From positions 2,501-66,500 of the forward strand of contig NZ_FQLF01000005.1 of NCBI RefSeq assembly GCF_900120175.1: a stretch of 64,000 nucleotides of DNA. The letters are read 5' to 3'. Each line of letters starts with the position of its first letter. Positions within the stretch are counted from its first letter, which is position 1. This document shows, piece by piece, positions 39,744 to 50,184 of this stretch. Under the pieces are notes generated by a model. The model was not told the origin of the DNA, did not search any database, and was given only the letters and a program-made list of their open reading frames with translations. The position numbers were made by a program, and so were the translations under genes. Source of the DNA: Oceanicoccus sp. KOV_DT_Chl. GTDB lineage: Bacteria > Pseudomonadota > Gammaproteobacteria > Pseudomonadales > Dasaniaceae.

Positions 39744-42700
39744 ATGATGAATACATTCACATCAACAGGTTCGAAAGTAACAGCAGCCATTTTTATGCTG
39801 CTTGCCTCTGCCACAACATGGGCTGACGATACCGAAGTTTATCTGGAGCAATCCGCTCTGGAGGATTATGAAATAAGACCTAATGTCCTTTTTATCATGG
39901 ATACCTCGGGTAGTATGGGTCTTCCTGTCGACGCCAACAACGGCACTTCATCTGAAGAAGAACGAAACAATTTCAATTCAAATACAACCTATCCCAGCGA
40001 AGTCAATTACAGTGGCGGGGCTGGCGATAGCGATTATGTTTACTTGTATTCAAAACCCAACACCTTCGCTGACCAGTACATTTATTTTAATAAAGTGCAC
40101 AGAACCCAATTTACCTGTAACACCAGCACGCTAAACGACACTACACCCTATGAAACGTCAACCACTAAATATGTCTATGAAACTGGCGGAACGTGGGATA
40201 GCGCATCCGTCAACAGCAGAACTTCGGCTCAAATGTGTTTCTATGGCGATGCCAGCTGTGGTTTTGTACCTGAAGAGAATGGTGCCAGAGTCGATTGCCA
40301 GGATGAGAAAGATTACATCACTTACGATTCGCGTTATACCGATGGTAGCGCTGATGTTAGCCTTTATGCGGTAAGCGCCAACTACCATAACTATTTACAA
40401 AATTATTATCGCTACACCGCACTGCAACAAGTGGTTAGAGATCTGATTGATCAGAATTACGATATCAACTTATCCTTGATGCGCTTTAATAGTGGTTCCG
40501 GCGGCTATATCTTTCAGGAGTCACTGCTTGCTGAAGACACCACTGATGCCAGCAATGCCAACCAGCTTACCTTGCGTAATTCCGTTGACGCGCTTTATGA
40601 GTTCGATGACAGCACCCCGCTGTCTGAAGTGCTGTGGGAAGGTTACCGGTATATGCGTGGATTGCACGCTGACTGGGGTAACAACAGCGGTACCAACACC
40701 CCATCAGCTGCGTACAGTTCAGGCTCGACTTATAACTCCCCTATTGATTACGAGTGCCAGAAAAGTTACCTGATTCTACTGACTGATGGTGCTCCTACTT
40801 CGGATGGTGGCAGCAATGCTGATATCCAAAATCACTTTGGTGGAACCTGTAGCGGAAACTGTCTCGATGAATTAGCAGGCATGATCCACTACGACGGCGC
40901 GGATGAACGCGACCATTCATCTCTGGATCTAACCCAGCCCATGACCGTTCATACCGTCGGCTTTGGCGCTGCTACCGATGAAGACCTATTAATAGATACT
41001 GCTAGAAATGGTGGCGGTGAATATAAACAAGCAGATAGTGCTGCTGAATTATTATTGGCTTTAAAAGAGCTTTTCAAACAAACCGAGTTTGAAAAAGATA
41101 CTTTCGTAGCACCTGCTGTTGCGGTGAATGCTTACAACGGTCTACAGCATCGGGATGAATTATATTTTGCGTTATTTCAACCAGCCAGCACGCCTCGTTG
41201 GACAGGTAATATCAAGAAATATAAATTAAAGAATGGCAAGCTGGTTGATGCAAATAACGCTGAAGCCGTTGACACCAACACTGGCTACTTTAAAAACTCG
41301 GCTCTCAGCTACTGGACCACCCAAACCAACTGGGCACCCGGCGTTGACTATGATATCGATGGCGACGACAACGATATTGAACCAGACGGCTCTCAGATCT
41401 CGCTAGGGGGCTTTGCCTATGAATTTGCAGCGCCTGCCTCTAGAAACATTTTGACGTATATGGGCTCGGCTCCGACGCTTCCTAGTACTGGCGGCGTATC
41501 ACTGACAACTCAACTTCCAACACCTATCACGTCAAGCACAGTCGTTACCACCGTAGATTTAGGTCTAGGTGCTAGTGACGCCACTACCGAAGCGATAGCC
41601 ACCAACGTTGTTGATTTCGCTCGCGGTGGCGCAGTTGGCGAAACAGTGTCCAACCATTTTCTTGCAGATTTTGTTCACAACCAACCTACAGTAGTTACCT
41701 ACCGAACTATTGATGCGGACAATGATGAATTTGACGACACTTTATTTGCCGCCTCTAATATGGGTTTTTTCCATGCCATTGATGCTGATGATGGCAGCGA
41801 AATTTTTAGTTATATACCCAAAGAATTACTTCCTAACCTGACTACTTATTATCAAAATTCAGGCACATTTAGTGACAAAGTCTACGGCCTTGATTCGCCA
41901 ATGGCGGTATGGAGACACGATGATAATAAAAACGGCAGTATAGTAACCGCTGCCGGTATCGTAGAAACCGATGAGCATGTTTATATTTATCAAGGAATGC
42001 GTCGCGGGGGTAAAACACTATACGCACTGGATGTGAGTAACCGAAGTGTCCCTAAACTGCTTTGGCAAGTAACTGGTGGCGGCGGAACTAATGGTACTAG
42101 CGGTTTTGATGATCTTGGCCAAACCTGGTCAGTTCCACAGCGTGCCACTATTAAAACCTGGGGCTGCACTCCTCCAGCTGATGACTCTCATGCCTGTGAC
42201 CGTGAAGTGCTGTTTTTTGGTGGCGGCTATGACACCAAGCATGACACTGCACCAGACAGCAGCGACGATGAAGGTAATGCCATTTTCATGGTTGACGCAA
42301 CCACCGGCGAACTACTCTGGAGTGCGGGTAAAACTGGCCATACCATTAATTCTACAGACATGACAAACAGCTTTCCGGCCAACGTCACTCCTGCCGATAT
42401 TACTGGTGATGGTTACATCGACTTCTTGTTTGCCGTTGATGTACTGGGCTCACTCTGGCGTTTCGACTTTGACATTGAAGCCAACTCCGCCAATGATTTT
42501 GCCACAGGCGGCGTCATTGCAGAATTGGGCGGAACGGGCTCAGAGCTAAGACGTTTTTATAATGCCCCTGATGTCTCCTACCAGCGCGAAAGAGGCGTTA
42601 GCGCCTACCTTTCAATTGCCATAGGTTCCGGGTGGAGAGCACACCCTTTAAATAAGGACGTTAATGACTACCTATTTATGATTTATGACTCACACGCGTT

Positions 42701-43198
42701 TAATGTACCAACGGACTACACCTATATGGGGTCAGATCCAATCGGCCTTAACCATTTAGCAACGGCCTCCTTAACAAATGGTATTGTTTCGACGCCGGTA
42801 AACTCTAGTGGCTGGGCTTTAGCGCTTGACTCCAGTCTGGGTGAAAAAATGCTGACCAAAACCGTCACCTTCGACAATCAGTTACTGTTTTCAACGTTCC
42901 TACCGGATGCTTCCCTGAGCTGTGACGGTAAAACAGGCAACGGCCGTTACTACTTCCTGGATGTGCTTAGCGGTCAAAGTGTGCTTTCCAACAACCGTCT
43001 GTTTCAGGAACTTGAACATGGTGGTATCCCCCCGAGCCCGCCATTATTTTTTCAACCTCTGATTGTGGCGACAGCTGTGGACCAGACGAAACGCCTGAAT
43101 CAACCACTAAAAACGACCTCATCGCGTGTATTGGAACAGAGTGCGTTGATGACGATATCGATTTAAAACTGCATAGAACTTACTGGAGAGAAAACTAA
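39744..43198 (+). CDS. pilY1: Pilus tip adhesin PilY1, frame shifted near the C-terminus
   Basis: About 1151 residues after restoring one base. A Sec signal (residues 1-28) is followed by a von Willebrand A-like domain with MIDAS motif DTSGS (NVLFIMDTSGSMG). The C-terminal seven-bladed propeller (Neisseria PilC domain) has calcium-binding loops such as DADNDEFDD and DITGDGYID. As read, the frame runs from a T6 run (43047-43052) into an odd tail ending at 43166. With one more T the protein reads STSDCGDSCGPDETPES and ends DLKLHRTYWREN, the classic PilY1 terminus, and its stop overlaps the pilE ATG. Confidence 0.9.
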
Positions 43199-43623
43199 TG
43201 CCCCAAAATGACAAACAAAAAGGGTTCACTTTAGTAGAACTAATGGTAGTAGTCGCGATACTGGGGATTCTGTTTTCTATCGCTATCCCCAGATATCAAA
43301 CCTATACTATCCGGGCCAATCGACAGGATGCATTTTCTATGCTGACGATGCTCAGGTTTGCCCAAGAAGAATACAAAGCCGATAACGGCACCTACGTAAC
43401 TGATTTACAGTTACTGGGATATTCTTCAGCAACGCCAGAGTCACCAGATGGCCTATACACAGTTGAGGCAGATCTTTGTGCGAGTGGCACTATCACACAA
43501 TGCGTCAATTTAATTGCGACACCTGTGAGTACTAAATCCCAGGCCAAAGATGATGACGGTACAGGCAATAATGGCGTAATCACACTCAACACCCGCTCAA
43601 CCAAAACCGGCGGCTGGAAATAA
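43198..43623 (+). CDS. pilE: Type IV pilin PilE (minor pilin)
   Basis: A 141-residue pilin with signal QKGFTLVELMVVVAILGILF, the N-terminal helix, and a C-terminal globular domain with one Cys pair (DLCASGTITQC). The ATG overlaps the restored pilY1 stop, and the gene closes the operon, the place of PilE in pseudomonads. A strong terminator follows. Confidence 0.9.
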   Translation: MPQNDKQKGFTLVELMVVVAILGILFSIAIPRYQTYTIRANRQDAFSMLTMLRFAQEEYKADNGTYVTDLQLLGYSSATPESPDGLYTVEADLCASGTITQCVNLIATPVSTKSQAKDDDGTGNNGVITLNTRSTKTGGWK

Positions 43624-43640
43624 ACCCAGCCCCACTCACA

Positions 43641-43680
43641 AAAAAGCCGCTGTAGAAAAATGCTACAGCGGCTTTTTTTA
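43641..43680 (+). terminator. Rho-independent terminator after pilE
   Basis: A 12-bp stem AAGCCGCTGTAG/CTACAGCGGCTT with an AAAAATG loop is followed by TTTTT. The preceding A-run lets it also end the convergent fumarase transcript. Confidence 0.94.
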
Positions 43681-43701
43681 TGGCACTTTAAAGGCCAGGA
43701 A

Positions 43702-45219
43702 TTAAATAACTTCTATCGCCTGCTCTTCAATTTTAGCGGCCCATATCTGTGGCCCGGTTTTATGCACCGACTCACCAAGGTAATCCACCGCCACTGTCAC
43801 TGGCATATCCTCCAAATCAAATTCGTAGATAGCCTCCATTCCCAACTCTGGAAAACCAACCACAGTTGATGACTTTATTGCCTGCGCCACCAAATAAGCT
43901 GCGCCACCCACTGCCATCAAATAAACCGATTCATAATCCTTAATCGCCTCAATGGCGATCGGTCCACGCTCAGCCTTACCAATCATCCCTAGCAAACCGG
44001 TTTTCTCTAACATCGTACGGGTAAATTTATCCATCCTGGTAGCCGTTGTTGGTCCGGCTGGGCCAACCACTTCATCGCCAATCGGATCCACTGGACCGAC
44101 GTAATATATAAACCGGCCAGCCATGGAAACTGGCAACTCCTCACCATTGGCAATCATATCGACCATTTTCTTATGGGCGGCATCACGGCCAGTCAACATT
44201 TTCCCACTGAGTAATAACGTGTCACCGGGCAACCAGGTTTTAACATCATCCTTGGTTACCGTATTCAGATTAACACGCTTTACATTCGGTCCCGCTTCGC
44301 GAGTCACTTCAGGCCAATCTTCCAGCTTTGGTGGCGTCAGTTTTGCAGCCCCGGATCCGTCCAAAGTAAAATGGGTGTGACGCGTGGCCGCACAATTCGG
44401 AATTATCGCCACAGCCTTATTAGCAGCATGGGTCGGATAATCTTTTACTTTGACATCCATTACCGTGGTCAAACCACCCAAGCCCTGAGCGCCAATACCC
44501 AGCTTATTTACTTTCTCATGCAACTCTAAACGCAACTCCTCAGCGCGATTACTCGCCCCGCGCTGACGCAATTCATAAATATCAATGGGCTCTAGCAACG
44601 CTTCTTTGGCTAACAACATCGCCTTTTCTGCCGTACCACCAATACCAATACCCAACATACCCGGCGGACACCAACCCGCACCCATCTGCGGCACCATATT
44701 CAATACCCAATCAACCACCGAATCCGAAGGATTTAGCATGGCAAACTTAGATTTGGCTTCACTGCCGCCGCCTTTGGCAGCCACATGGACTTCTACGGTA
44801 TCGCCAGCAACAATTTCGTAGTGAATGACACCCGGCGTATTGTCTTTGGTATTGCTGCGGGCACCATCCGGATCATCAAGAATTGAAGCACGTAATACAT
44901 TATCCGGGTTCATGTAGGCGCGACGGATACCTTCGTTACACATATCGGTGACTGACATATCAGCTTGCCACTGCACATTCATGCCCACTTTAAGGAAGAC
45001 CGTCACAATCCCGGTATCCTGACAAATGGGACGATGACCTTCAGCGCACATACGCGAATTGATCAGTATTTGTGCCAAGGCATCTTTAGCCGCCGGGTTT
45101 TGTTCTCGCTGATAGGCCTTATCCATCGCCTGAATAAAATCAACTGGATGGTAGTAAGAAATAAACTGCAGCGCATCGGCTACACTTTCAATCAAATCGT
45201 CTTGGCGGATTACTGTCAT
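43702..45219 (-). CDS. Class I (iron-sulfur) fumarate hydratase
   Basis: A 505-residue oxygen-sensitive [4Fe-4S] fumarase of the FumA/FumB family interconverting fumarate and malate in the citric acid cycle. The N-terminal Fe-S domain has RPICQDTGI, GWCPPGMLGIG and IPNCAATRH, supplying cluster cysteines. The C-terminal domain includes TTATRMDKFTR. It is a single gene between convergent pilE and a coiled-coil protein. Confidence 0.95.
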   Translation of the reverse strand: MTVIRQDDLIESVADALQFISYYHPVDFIQAMDKAYQREQNPAAKDALAQILINSRMCAEGHRPICQDTGIVTVFLKVGMNVQWQADMSVTDMCNEGIRRAYMNPDNVLRASILDDPDGARSNTKDNTPGVIHYEIVAGDTVEVHVAAKGGGSEAKSKFAMLNPSDSVVDWVLNMVPQMGAGWCPPGMLGIGIGGTAEKAMLLAKEALLEPIDIYELRQRGASNRAEELRLELHEKVNKLGIGAQGLGGLTTVMDVKVKDYPTHAANKAVAIIPNCAATRHTHFTLDGSGAAKLTPPKLEDWPEVTREAGPNVKRVNLNTVTKDDVKTWLPGDTLLLSGKMLTGRDAAHKKMVDMIANGEELPVSMAGRFIYYVGPVDPIGDEVVGPAGPTTATRMDKFTRTMLEKTGLLGMIGKAERGPIAIEAIKDYESVYLMAVGGAAYLVAQAIKSSTVVGFPELGMEAIYEFDLEDMPVTVAVDYLGESVHKTGPQIWAAKIEEQAIEVI

Positions 45220-45388
45220 CGCAAGAGTGCTCCTTTAGCTAGAAAGCGGTATGGGTAAAGGTATAAAAAAACGGCGAAGATTATACACGATTCAAGCGCA
45301 ATGACCGCGTTCCAATCTATTGTTATTCAGAAATGACCCAACGGGCTGCCACGCAGCCTGCCAAGCAGCCCGAGAGTGAAATGGTGCA

Positions 45389-46180
45389 TTAATTAACTGG
45401 TGAGCCCTGTAACTGACCCACACTTTGCTTCAATACAGTGATATCACTGTTGACCTGACGACGGAAACCATTGATAGACTCCAGCCAGCCCTCGGTTTCT
45501 TTCACCCGACGTTCCAATTTCAATATCTCGTTATTGAGTCGATTAGCCTTATCTGCTGTAGATTCCACTGTGCCATTGATATCGCTCAAGGCCTTTTGAT
45601 TCGCCGCAACCCTCACTTGTAACTGTTCAGCGGCTTTCAACTGCTTACTTAAGCTGGCCACAACAGTTTCATTTTTAGAAAATTGATCTTTGGTAGATTT
45701 AATAAACAGCTGATTGGCAGTAATACTTTCCTGCTGCTGCTTAAGTAATTGGCCTTGTTGCGCAAACTGTTCCTTACTTTTTTTCCAGACATTATCCCAC
45801 AACTTGCGAATTTCTGAGTCTAACTCCCGAATTTTAACCTTCATCGCCACACTAGACTCGCTCATGCTTTCGTCAGTCACACTCAACTGCCGCTCAAGGT
45901 CAGTAATCCTGAGTTCATAGTCTTGTAATGAGCGATCAGCCGCTTGCAATTGCTGGTGTAAATAGCCGGCCCATGCCGCCGTAGCCAATAGAGCGAGCAC
46001 CACAAGGGCTAACATTGTTTTCACCCCGGCAGATGCAGCGCCTCCTTCCACGTCAGGAACCTCACCTAAACTGGCGACTAGAGACCCTTTAGCTTTAGTC
46101 CGGGCAAAGGAGGCAATTTCATCGTGGGCGGGAGTAATTTTGGGGCCTTGATGCATGGAGTCGTTATCTTTCTGAGACAT
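45389..46180 (-). CDS. Coiled-coil inner membrane protein of unknown function
   Basis: About 263 residues. A polar N-terminus of roughly 50 residues precedes one transmembrane helix (TMLALVVLALLATAAWAGYL), then a long heptad-rich coiled coil to the C-terminus (YELRITDLERQLS, NNEILKLERRVKETE). The topology suggests a bitopic protein with a periplasmic coiled coil. I recognise no enzyme motif. The ATG at 46180 is chosen over an in-frame GTG three codons upstream. Confidence 0.75.
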   Translation of the reverse strand: MSQKDNDSMHQGPKITPAHDEIASFARTKAKGSLVASLGEVPDVEGGAASAGVKTMLALVVLALLATAAWAGYLHQQLQAADRSLQDYELRITDLERQLSVTDESMSESSVAMKVKIRELDSEIRKLWDNVWKKSKEQFAQQGQLLKQQQESITANQLFIKSTKDQFSKNETVVASLSKQLKAAEQLQVRVAANQKALSDINGTVESTADKANRLNNEILKLERRVKETEGWLESINGFRRQVNSDITVLKQSVGQLQGSPVN

Positions 46181-46189
46181 ATTTTTCAC

Positions 46190-46531
46190 ACGTTTTTTAA
46201 AACAATTATTAATGAGCTTGAACCATGTTAATTATTGCATGGTCAGATTGGCTTAACACTACCAAACAGAGCAAGCGTTACGCGATATGGCTATAAACAT
46301 AGCAAATTTTTAGCAACCCGAAGGCTTTATCCGACTAAAAGACTAAGATTTAGTAATTAGGTTTCCATTTGCCAACAAATAGCCTATATAATTAGTACAA
46401 TTTCAGTAGCTTACTGACATCCCACGTAAAGAAGTTGACGGCATTTCACGCTACTTGCCAGCTTCAGCTGCAGGATTTGATCAGTAACTACTGAATAACA
46501 ATAAACCGTAAAACTCCACAAGGGTGAACTC
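46190..46531. other. Intergenic, no gene seen
   Basis: An AT-rich divergent region of about 340 nt between the coiled-coil gene and the urate-oxidase-like gene. A TATAAT at 46386-46391 is the only strong promoter-like element. Its best upstream -35 (TTGCCA) is only 12 nt away, so I do not call a promoter. Confidence 0.5.
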
Positions 46532-47194
46532 ATGGAAAACTTTATCAGTCTCGACATTCTATTCCGCTGGCTACACGTAATCTTTGGCATTACCTGGATT
46601 GGCCTGCTGTACTACTTCAACTTTATCCAGGGTGAGTACTTCAAAGAAGCTGAAGCCGGCGCTAAATCCGATGCTACTAAAAAGCTGGCACCACGCGCCT
46701 TGTGGTGGTTCCGCTGGGGCGCCATGTTTACATTTATTACCGGCGTTGTGCTACTGCTACTTATCCGTAAAACCTGGGGTATAGATGGCTACATCACCAT
46801 GGGCGCTTTGATGGGTATCTTCATGTTCCTGAATGTGTGGTTAATCATCTGGCCAAACCAAAAAATCGTTACCGGTATTGTCGAAGGTGATGCTAGTGTC
46901 GCTGGTCCAAAAGCGCTATTAGCTTCACGTACTAATACCTTATTTTCGTTACCAATGGCTTTAGGCATGATCGGCTCCTCTCACGGCAGCGGCGCAGCTG
47001 GCAATATTGTGGATCACGCGACACTACCTTCAATGGACCCCACCACCGGCCTGATGGCAGTACTGGCGCTTATTTTAATTCTGGAAGCAAATGCCATCTT
47101 CGGAAAAATCGGACCAATGGCCTCTGTAAAAGGTGTTATCCATTGCTCAATTGCATTAACTGTAGTGTGTTTAGGTCTATTACAATTTGTATAA
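46532..47194 (+). CDS. Urate oxidase N-terminal domain (PuuD-like) membrane protein
   Basis: A 220-residue polytopic protein with about seven hydrophobic segments. It matches the membrane domain of urate hydroxylase PuuD: FRWLHVIFGITWIGLLYYFN, ALWWFRWGAMFTFITG, and the conserved NVWLIIWPNQKIV. Full-length PuuD has a C-terminal cytochrome c domain with CXXCH, absent here. The stand-alone form is common in marine gammaproteobacteria, and its substrate is unproven. A GGGTGAA ribosome site lies just upstream. Confidence 0.82.
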   Translation: MENFISLDILFRWLHVIFGITWIGLLYYFNFIQGEYFKEAEAGAKSDATKKLAPRALWWFRWGAMFTFITGVVLLLLIRKTWGIDGYITMGALMGIFMFLNVWLIIWPNQKIVTGIVEGDASVAGPKALLASRTNTLFSLPMALGMIGSSHGSGAAGNIVDHATLPSMDPTTGLMAVLALILILEANAIFGKIGPMASVKGVIHCSIALTVVCLGLLQFV

Positions 47195-47293
47195 GACCTA
47201 CTGCAAGCTCTAACAAAAATAACCGGTCAATACCGGCGGGATAGTGTAAGCAAAATCAGTTTACATTCTCGTTCAAATATTGAGACCCACATA

Positions 47294-47331
47294 AAAAAAC
47301 CGCTCCCCCAAAGGGTGGCGGTTTTTTTTAT
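47294..47331 (+). terminator. Rho-independent terminator after the PuuD-like gene
   Basis: An imperfect hairpin pairs AAAAACCGC with GCGGTTTTT around CCC/GGG, followed by a T-run. From here to 47599 I see no credible gene. Confidence 0.85.
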
Positions 47332-47599
47332 GTGTCATTGGTATGCACAAGCAGGTTTGTTGCTGAGTTAGATCGGAGAAAGGCTAACAAACTGAGTAAG
47401 CATTGTTTTTTGAATACAAACATTAAAGGCAAAACTTTTCATAGTCGACTTCAAAAACAGTTAATAATCAATAACACTGTATCCATGGCTTATCAAAAAA
47501 CATACAACTCTTTACACTAATATTCTTGTTCGAATTAATCTCGTCTTTAATTTCTAGCGTAAAAGAGGGATAAACTATAAATTTGATTAAGGATGTTAA

Positions 47600-49248
47600 A
47601 TGACTAAGCAAAGCTCTAAACCTGCCCCAACGCGGACGAGTCTCGTCGAGGTTTCATTTCCAAAAGTTTAGCTTTGCCAGTCCTGGCAGCGAGTGCTTCG
47701 GCCTTAAGCGCCTGCACTCCACTAGCGGGTAATCATCGCCCGGGGGCTGGGAATTCAAAGCTTGGCCCCTATAAAAGCCTCAGGGATTACTACGCCGCTT
47801 TGGAAGACCGTAATCTTGTGGTGAATATGGGCAAGTACGATAGTTCAAGCTATGAATTTCCGGGCTTGCTTTATCGCTTGGTAGATCAATTTGGCGTGCC
47901 ACACACGCCCTGTGTCGCTGCTGAGAAGGTAAAAATTGACGGTGAGTGGATCAACGGCAAGTTAATAGCCAACCATACCGCCAATGGCCATACCAATTGT
48001 ATTGCTTTGGGCATAGAGCCAGATCCAGACTGCCCCATTCGCTCTTTCAAAAAAGCCCGTGAGCATTGCATGAAACTGTACCGGGAGAACAAATTTAAAT
48101 TTCCCGAAATTCCACCTAAAGTAGTCAGCCGCGAACAAGCTCCTTGTAAAGAAGTGGTCTTAACCGGCGACGATATTGATATCACCAAGTTCCAATTTAT
48201 CCAGGGCAACCCGGCCGATGCTGGCCGTTATATCAATACCGCGACAGTTATCACCTCTGACCCGGAACTGGGCTATAACCTGGCCATTTACCGTTGCCAG
48301 TTGAAGGGCAAAGACCGATTGATGATTAACTCCGAACCCGGTCAAACCGGGTGGAAAATGTTCCAGGCCGCCCAAAAACGCGGCGAAAAAAGCGTTCCTA
48401 TAGCGTTAGCAATGGGTCAAGATCCGTTAACCTGGACAATTTCCGGGGGACAGATTCCTATTAAACGGACTGATGACCCAATCGATGAATACGCTATCGC
48501 CGGCGGTCTTGGTGGCAAGGCAATAGAAGTCATTAAAGGGGAAACCACACCACATTTGGTACCAGCACATGCCGAGATCATCATCGAAGGTGAAGTCATT
48601 TTTGATGAGATGGGTCCTGAAGGCCCTTACCATGAGCTGTTTGGTTATACCGGTGAATTCAAAGAGGAGAACTACAGCATGCGTATCACCTCAATTACGC
48701 ATAGAAAAGACCCATGGGTAGTTAACTCCTTTACGTCCGTTGCCGGTGGCATTTTGACAGCCCCTGACAGCGGCTACATATTGGCAGATTTGCAACGTTT
48801 CTTTAAGTACGTTACAGACATCTCTGCTGTTCCTGGGGCTTTAGGGACGTATTGGATCAGCATCAAGAAAACCAAACCGGGTCAGGCTATGAGGATGGCT
48901 AAGTTTTTAATGAAAGTCGCACCTATCCTAAAAATTATTGTGGTTGTCGATGACGATGTTGATATTTACCATAGATCCGAAGTACTTGCTGCCATGGCTA
49001 CTCGTTGGCGCATGGATACAGCTACTGACATCGATATTTACAATGCATTGATTCTTGACCCAGGTTCACTGGACCAAAAAACCAATGTGAAAGCGGTTAT
49101 TGATGCGACGATACAATACCCGGAAGAAGGAGGTGTTGAAAACTTCCCTGAAAAGAACAGAACTAATTTGAAAGAAGGATCGCCAGGTATATTCGAGAGA
49201 ATCGACAAGAAGTATGCTGATATTTTATTCCAAACCAGTTGGGGCTAA
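47600..49248 (+). CDS. UbiD-family decarboxylase-like protein with Tat lipoprotein signal, frame broken in the leader
   Basis: About 549 residues after restoring one base. The ATG at 47600 opens MTKQSSKPAPTRT but meets a stop. Another frame supplies SRRGFISKSLALPVLAASAS then ALSACTPLAG, a twin-arginine signal with an LSAC lipobox. One base lost at about 47639-47640 explains it. The body is a UbiD fold with the prFMN-site region YNLAIYRCQLKGKDRL and the acidic motif EGPYHELFGYTGEF. UbiD enzymes are normally cytosolic (de)carboxylases using prenylated FMN. Export of a folded cofactor protein would require Tat, consistent with this signal. The substrate is unknown and no ubiX is nearby. Confidence 0.8.
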
Positions 49249-49276
49249 AAAAAGTCCGGCTGATAAATTCAATATC

Positions 49277-49303
49277 AAAAAAAAGGCTACTTTGTAGCCT
49301 TTT
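49277..49303. terminator. Bidirectional terminator
   Basis: A stem AAAAAGGCTAC/GTAGCCTTTTT around a TTT loop lies between the convergent UbiD-like gene and the membrane protein gene. Confidence 0.88.
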
Positions 49304-49329
49304 TACTCTCTTTTATCTCTCTATTAGTT

Positions 49330-50151
49330 TTACGTCTCAGCTTCCTGCATTTTCACTAACTGAAACAAGCAGCCAAAAAAGGCTATGGACATTACAACAA
49401 TAGTAATCGGGTATTCACCGGGGTTCTGCCAGGGCTCCGGATACAAACCAAAGAACGCGCCCACCTCAACCAGTGAAAAGAGAATGACACACACTGGAAT
49501 CGCATAACGGAAGGCATAATCTACCTGGCTGAGTTTGAGTAACTTATAGAGGAGATAAACCAACCAAACCAGCATGGCAATATAAAAGGGATTACTAAGG
49601 GCTCCTCCCAAAAACAAAAACAGCAGAAATATACCCCATTGCACAAAGACCGTTTCAACGGCTGTAATTCTTGCAACACTGCGCGGCATATCCGGAGTGG
49701 GTTTGCCCGGCGACCAACGAAGGCAACGTAGAGTAAAGCGCATAAAGTTACAGCGGGTTTCCTGACTTAACAAACCATAGAGCACTAGCATGGCTAGCAT
49801 CACCGGCAAGGTCGACATCAATAAAGCATAGCGCCCGCTTAAAGGGAAACCGCCAAAATCGATTGCCCCCATCGAAAATATCTCAGCGAATACGCGCATA
49901 GGGCCGTCAACAAAACCGCGCCAAATCAATAAGCCGGCAATAAACCCAATCAAAGTCCCTTTGATGCCGGGGGTATTAATCCGGGTTGCCAATAAAATAA
50001 CCCCCGCAATCCCCACAAGGATAAACCCAATCAGCATCGAATCATTCATCAATTCGACAATCAGTCTATTTATCGTGCGTGATAGCGCCTGGCCCAAAAA
50101 AATAGACACCAGGGCCAGAACGGTTATTAATACACTACGTTTTTGGATCAT
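49330..50151 (-). CDS. Polytopic membrane protein of unknown function
   Basis: A 273-residue protein with about seven to eight hydrophobic segments (for example VLITVLALVSIFLGQAL, GFILVGIAGVILLA, GIFLLFLFLGGAL). A charged cytosolic-type loop lies near residues 135-165. I recognise no family motif. It follows the SDR gene by 33 nt on the same strand and is probably co-transcribed with it. Confidence 0.7.
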   Translation of the reverse strand: MIQKRSVLITVLALVSIFLGQALSRTINRLIVELMNDSMLIGFILVGIAGVILLATRINTPGIKGTLIGFIAGLLIWRGFVDGPMRVFAEIFSMGAIDFGGFPLSGRYALLMSTLPVMLAMLVLYGLLSQETRCNFMRFTLRCLRWSPGKPTPDMPRSVARITAVETVFVQWGIFLLFLFLGGALSNPFYIAMLVWLVYLLYKLLKLSQVDYAFRYAIPVCVILFSLVEVGAFFGLYPEPWQNPGEYPITIVVMSIAFFGCLFQLVKMQEAET

Positions 50152-50184
50152 TATTTTTCGGCCATTGTTTTTCGATCAGTGTGC

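Noticed and set aside
43047-43052. Programmed ribosomal frameshifting at the pilY1 T6 run
   Set aside because: No downstream pseudoknot or Shine-Dalgarno-like stimulator was seen, and the same kind of break occurs in unrelated genes, so sequence error is simpler.
46386-46391. TATAAT before the PuuD-like gene as a promoter
   Set aside because: The only good -35 (TTGCCA) is 12 nt away, too close for sigma-70, and no extended -10 TG is present.
47332-47520. A 62-codon open frame between the PuuD-like and UbiD-like genes
   Set aside because: No ribosome site, it begins directly on the terminator tail, and the AT-rich sequence resembles no protein.
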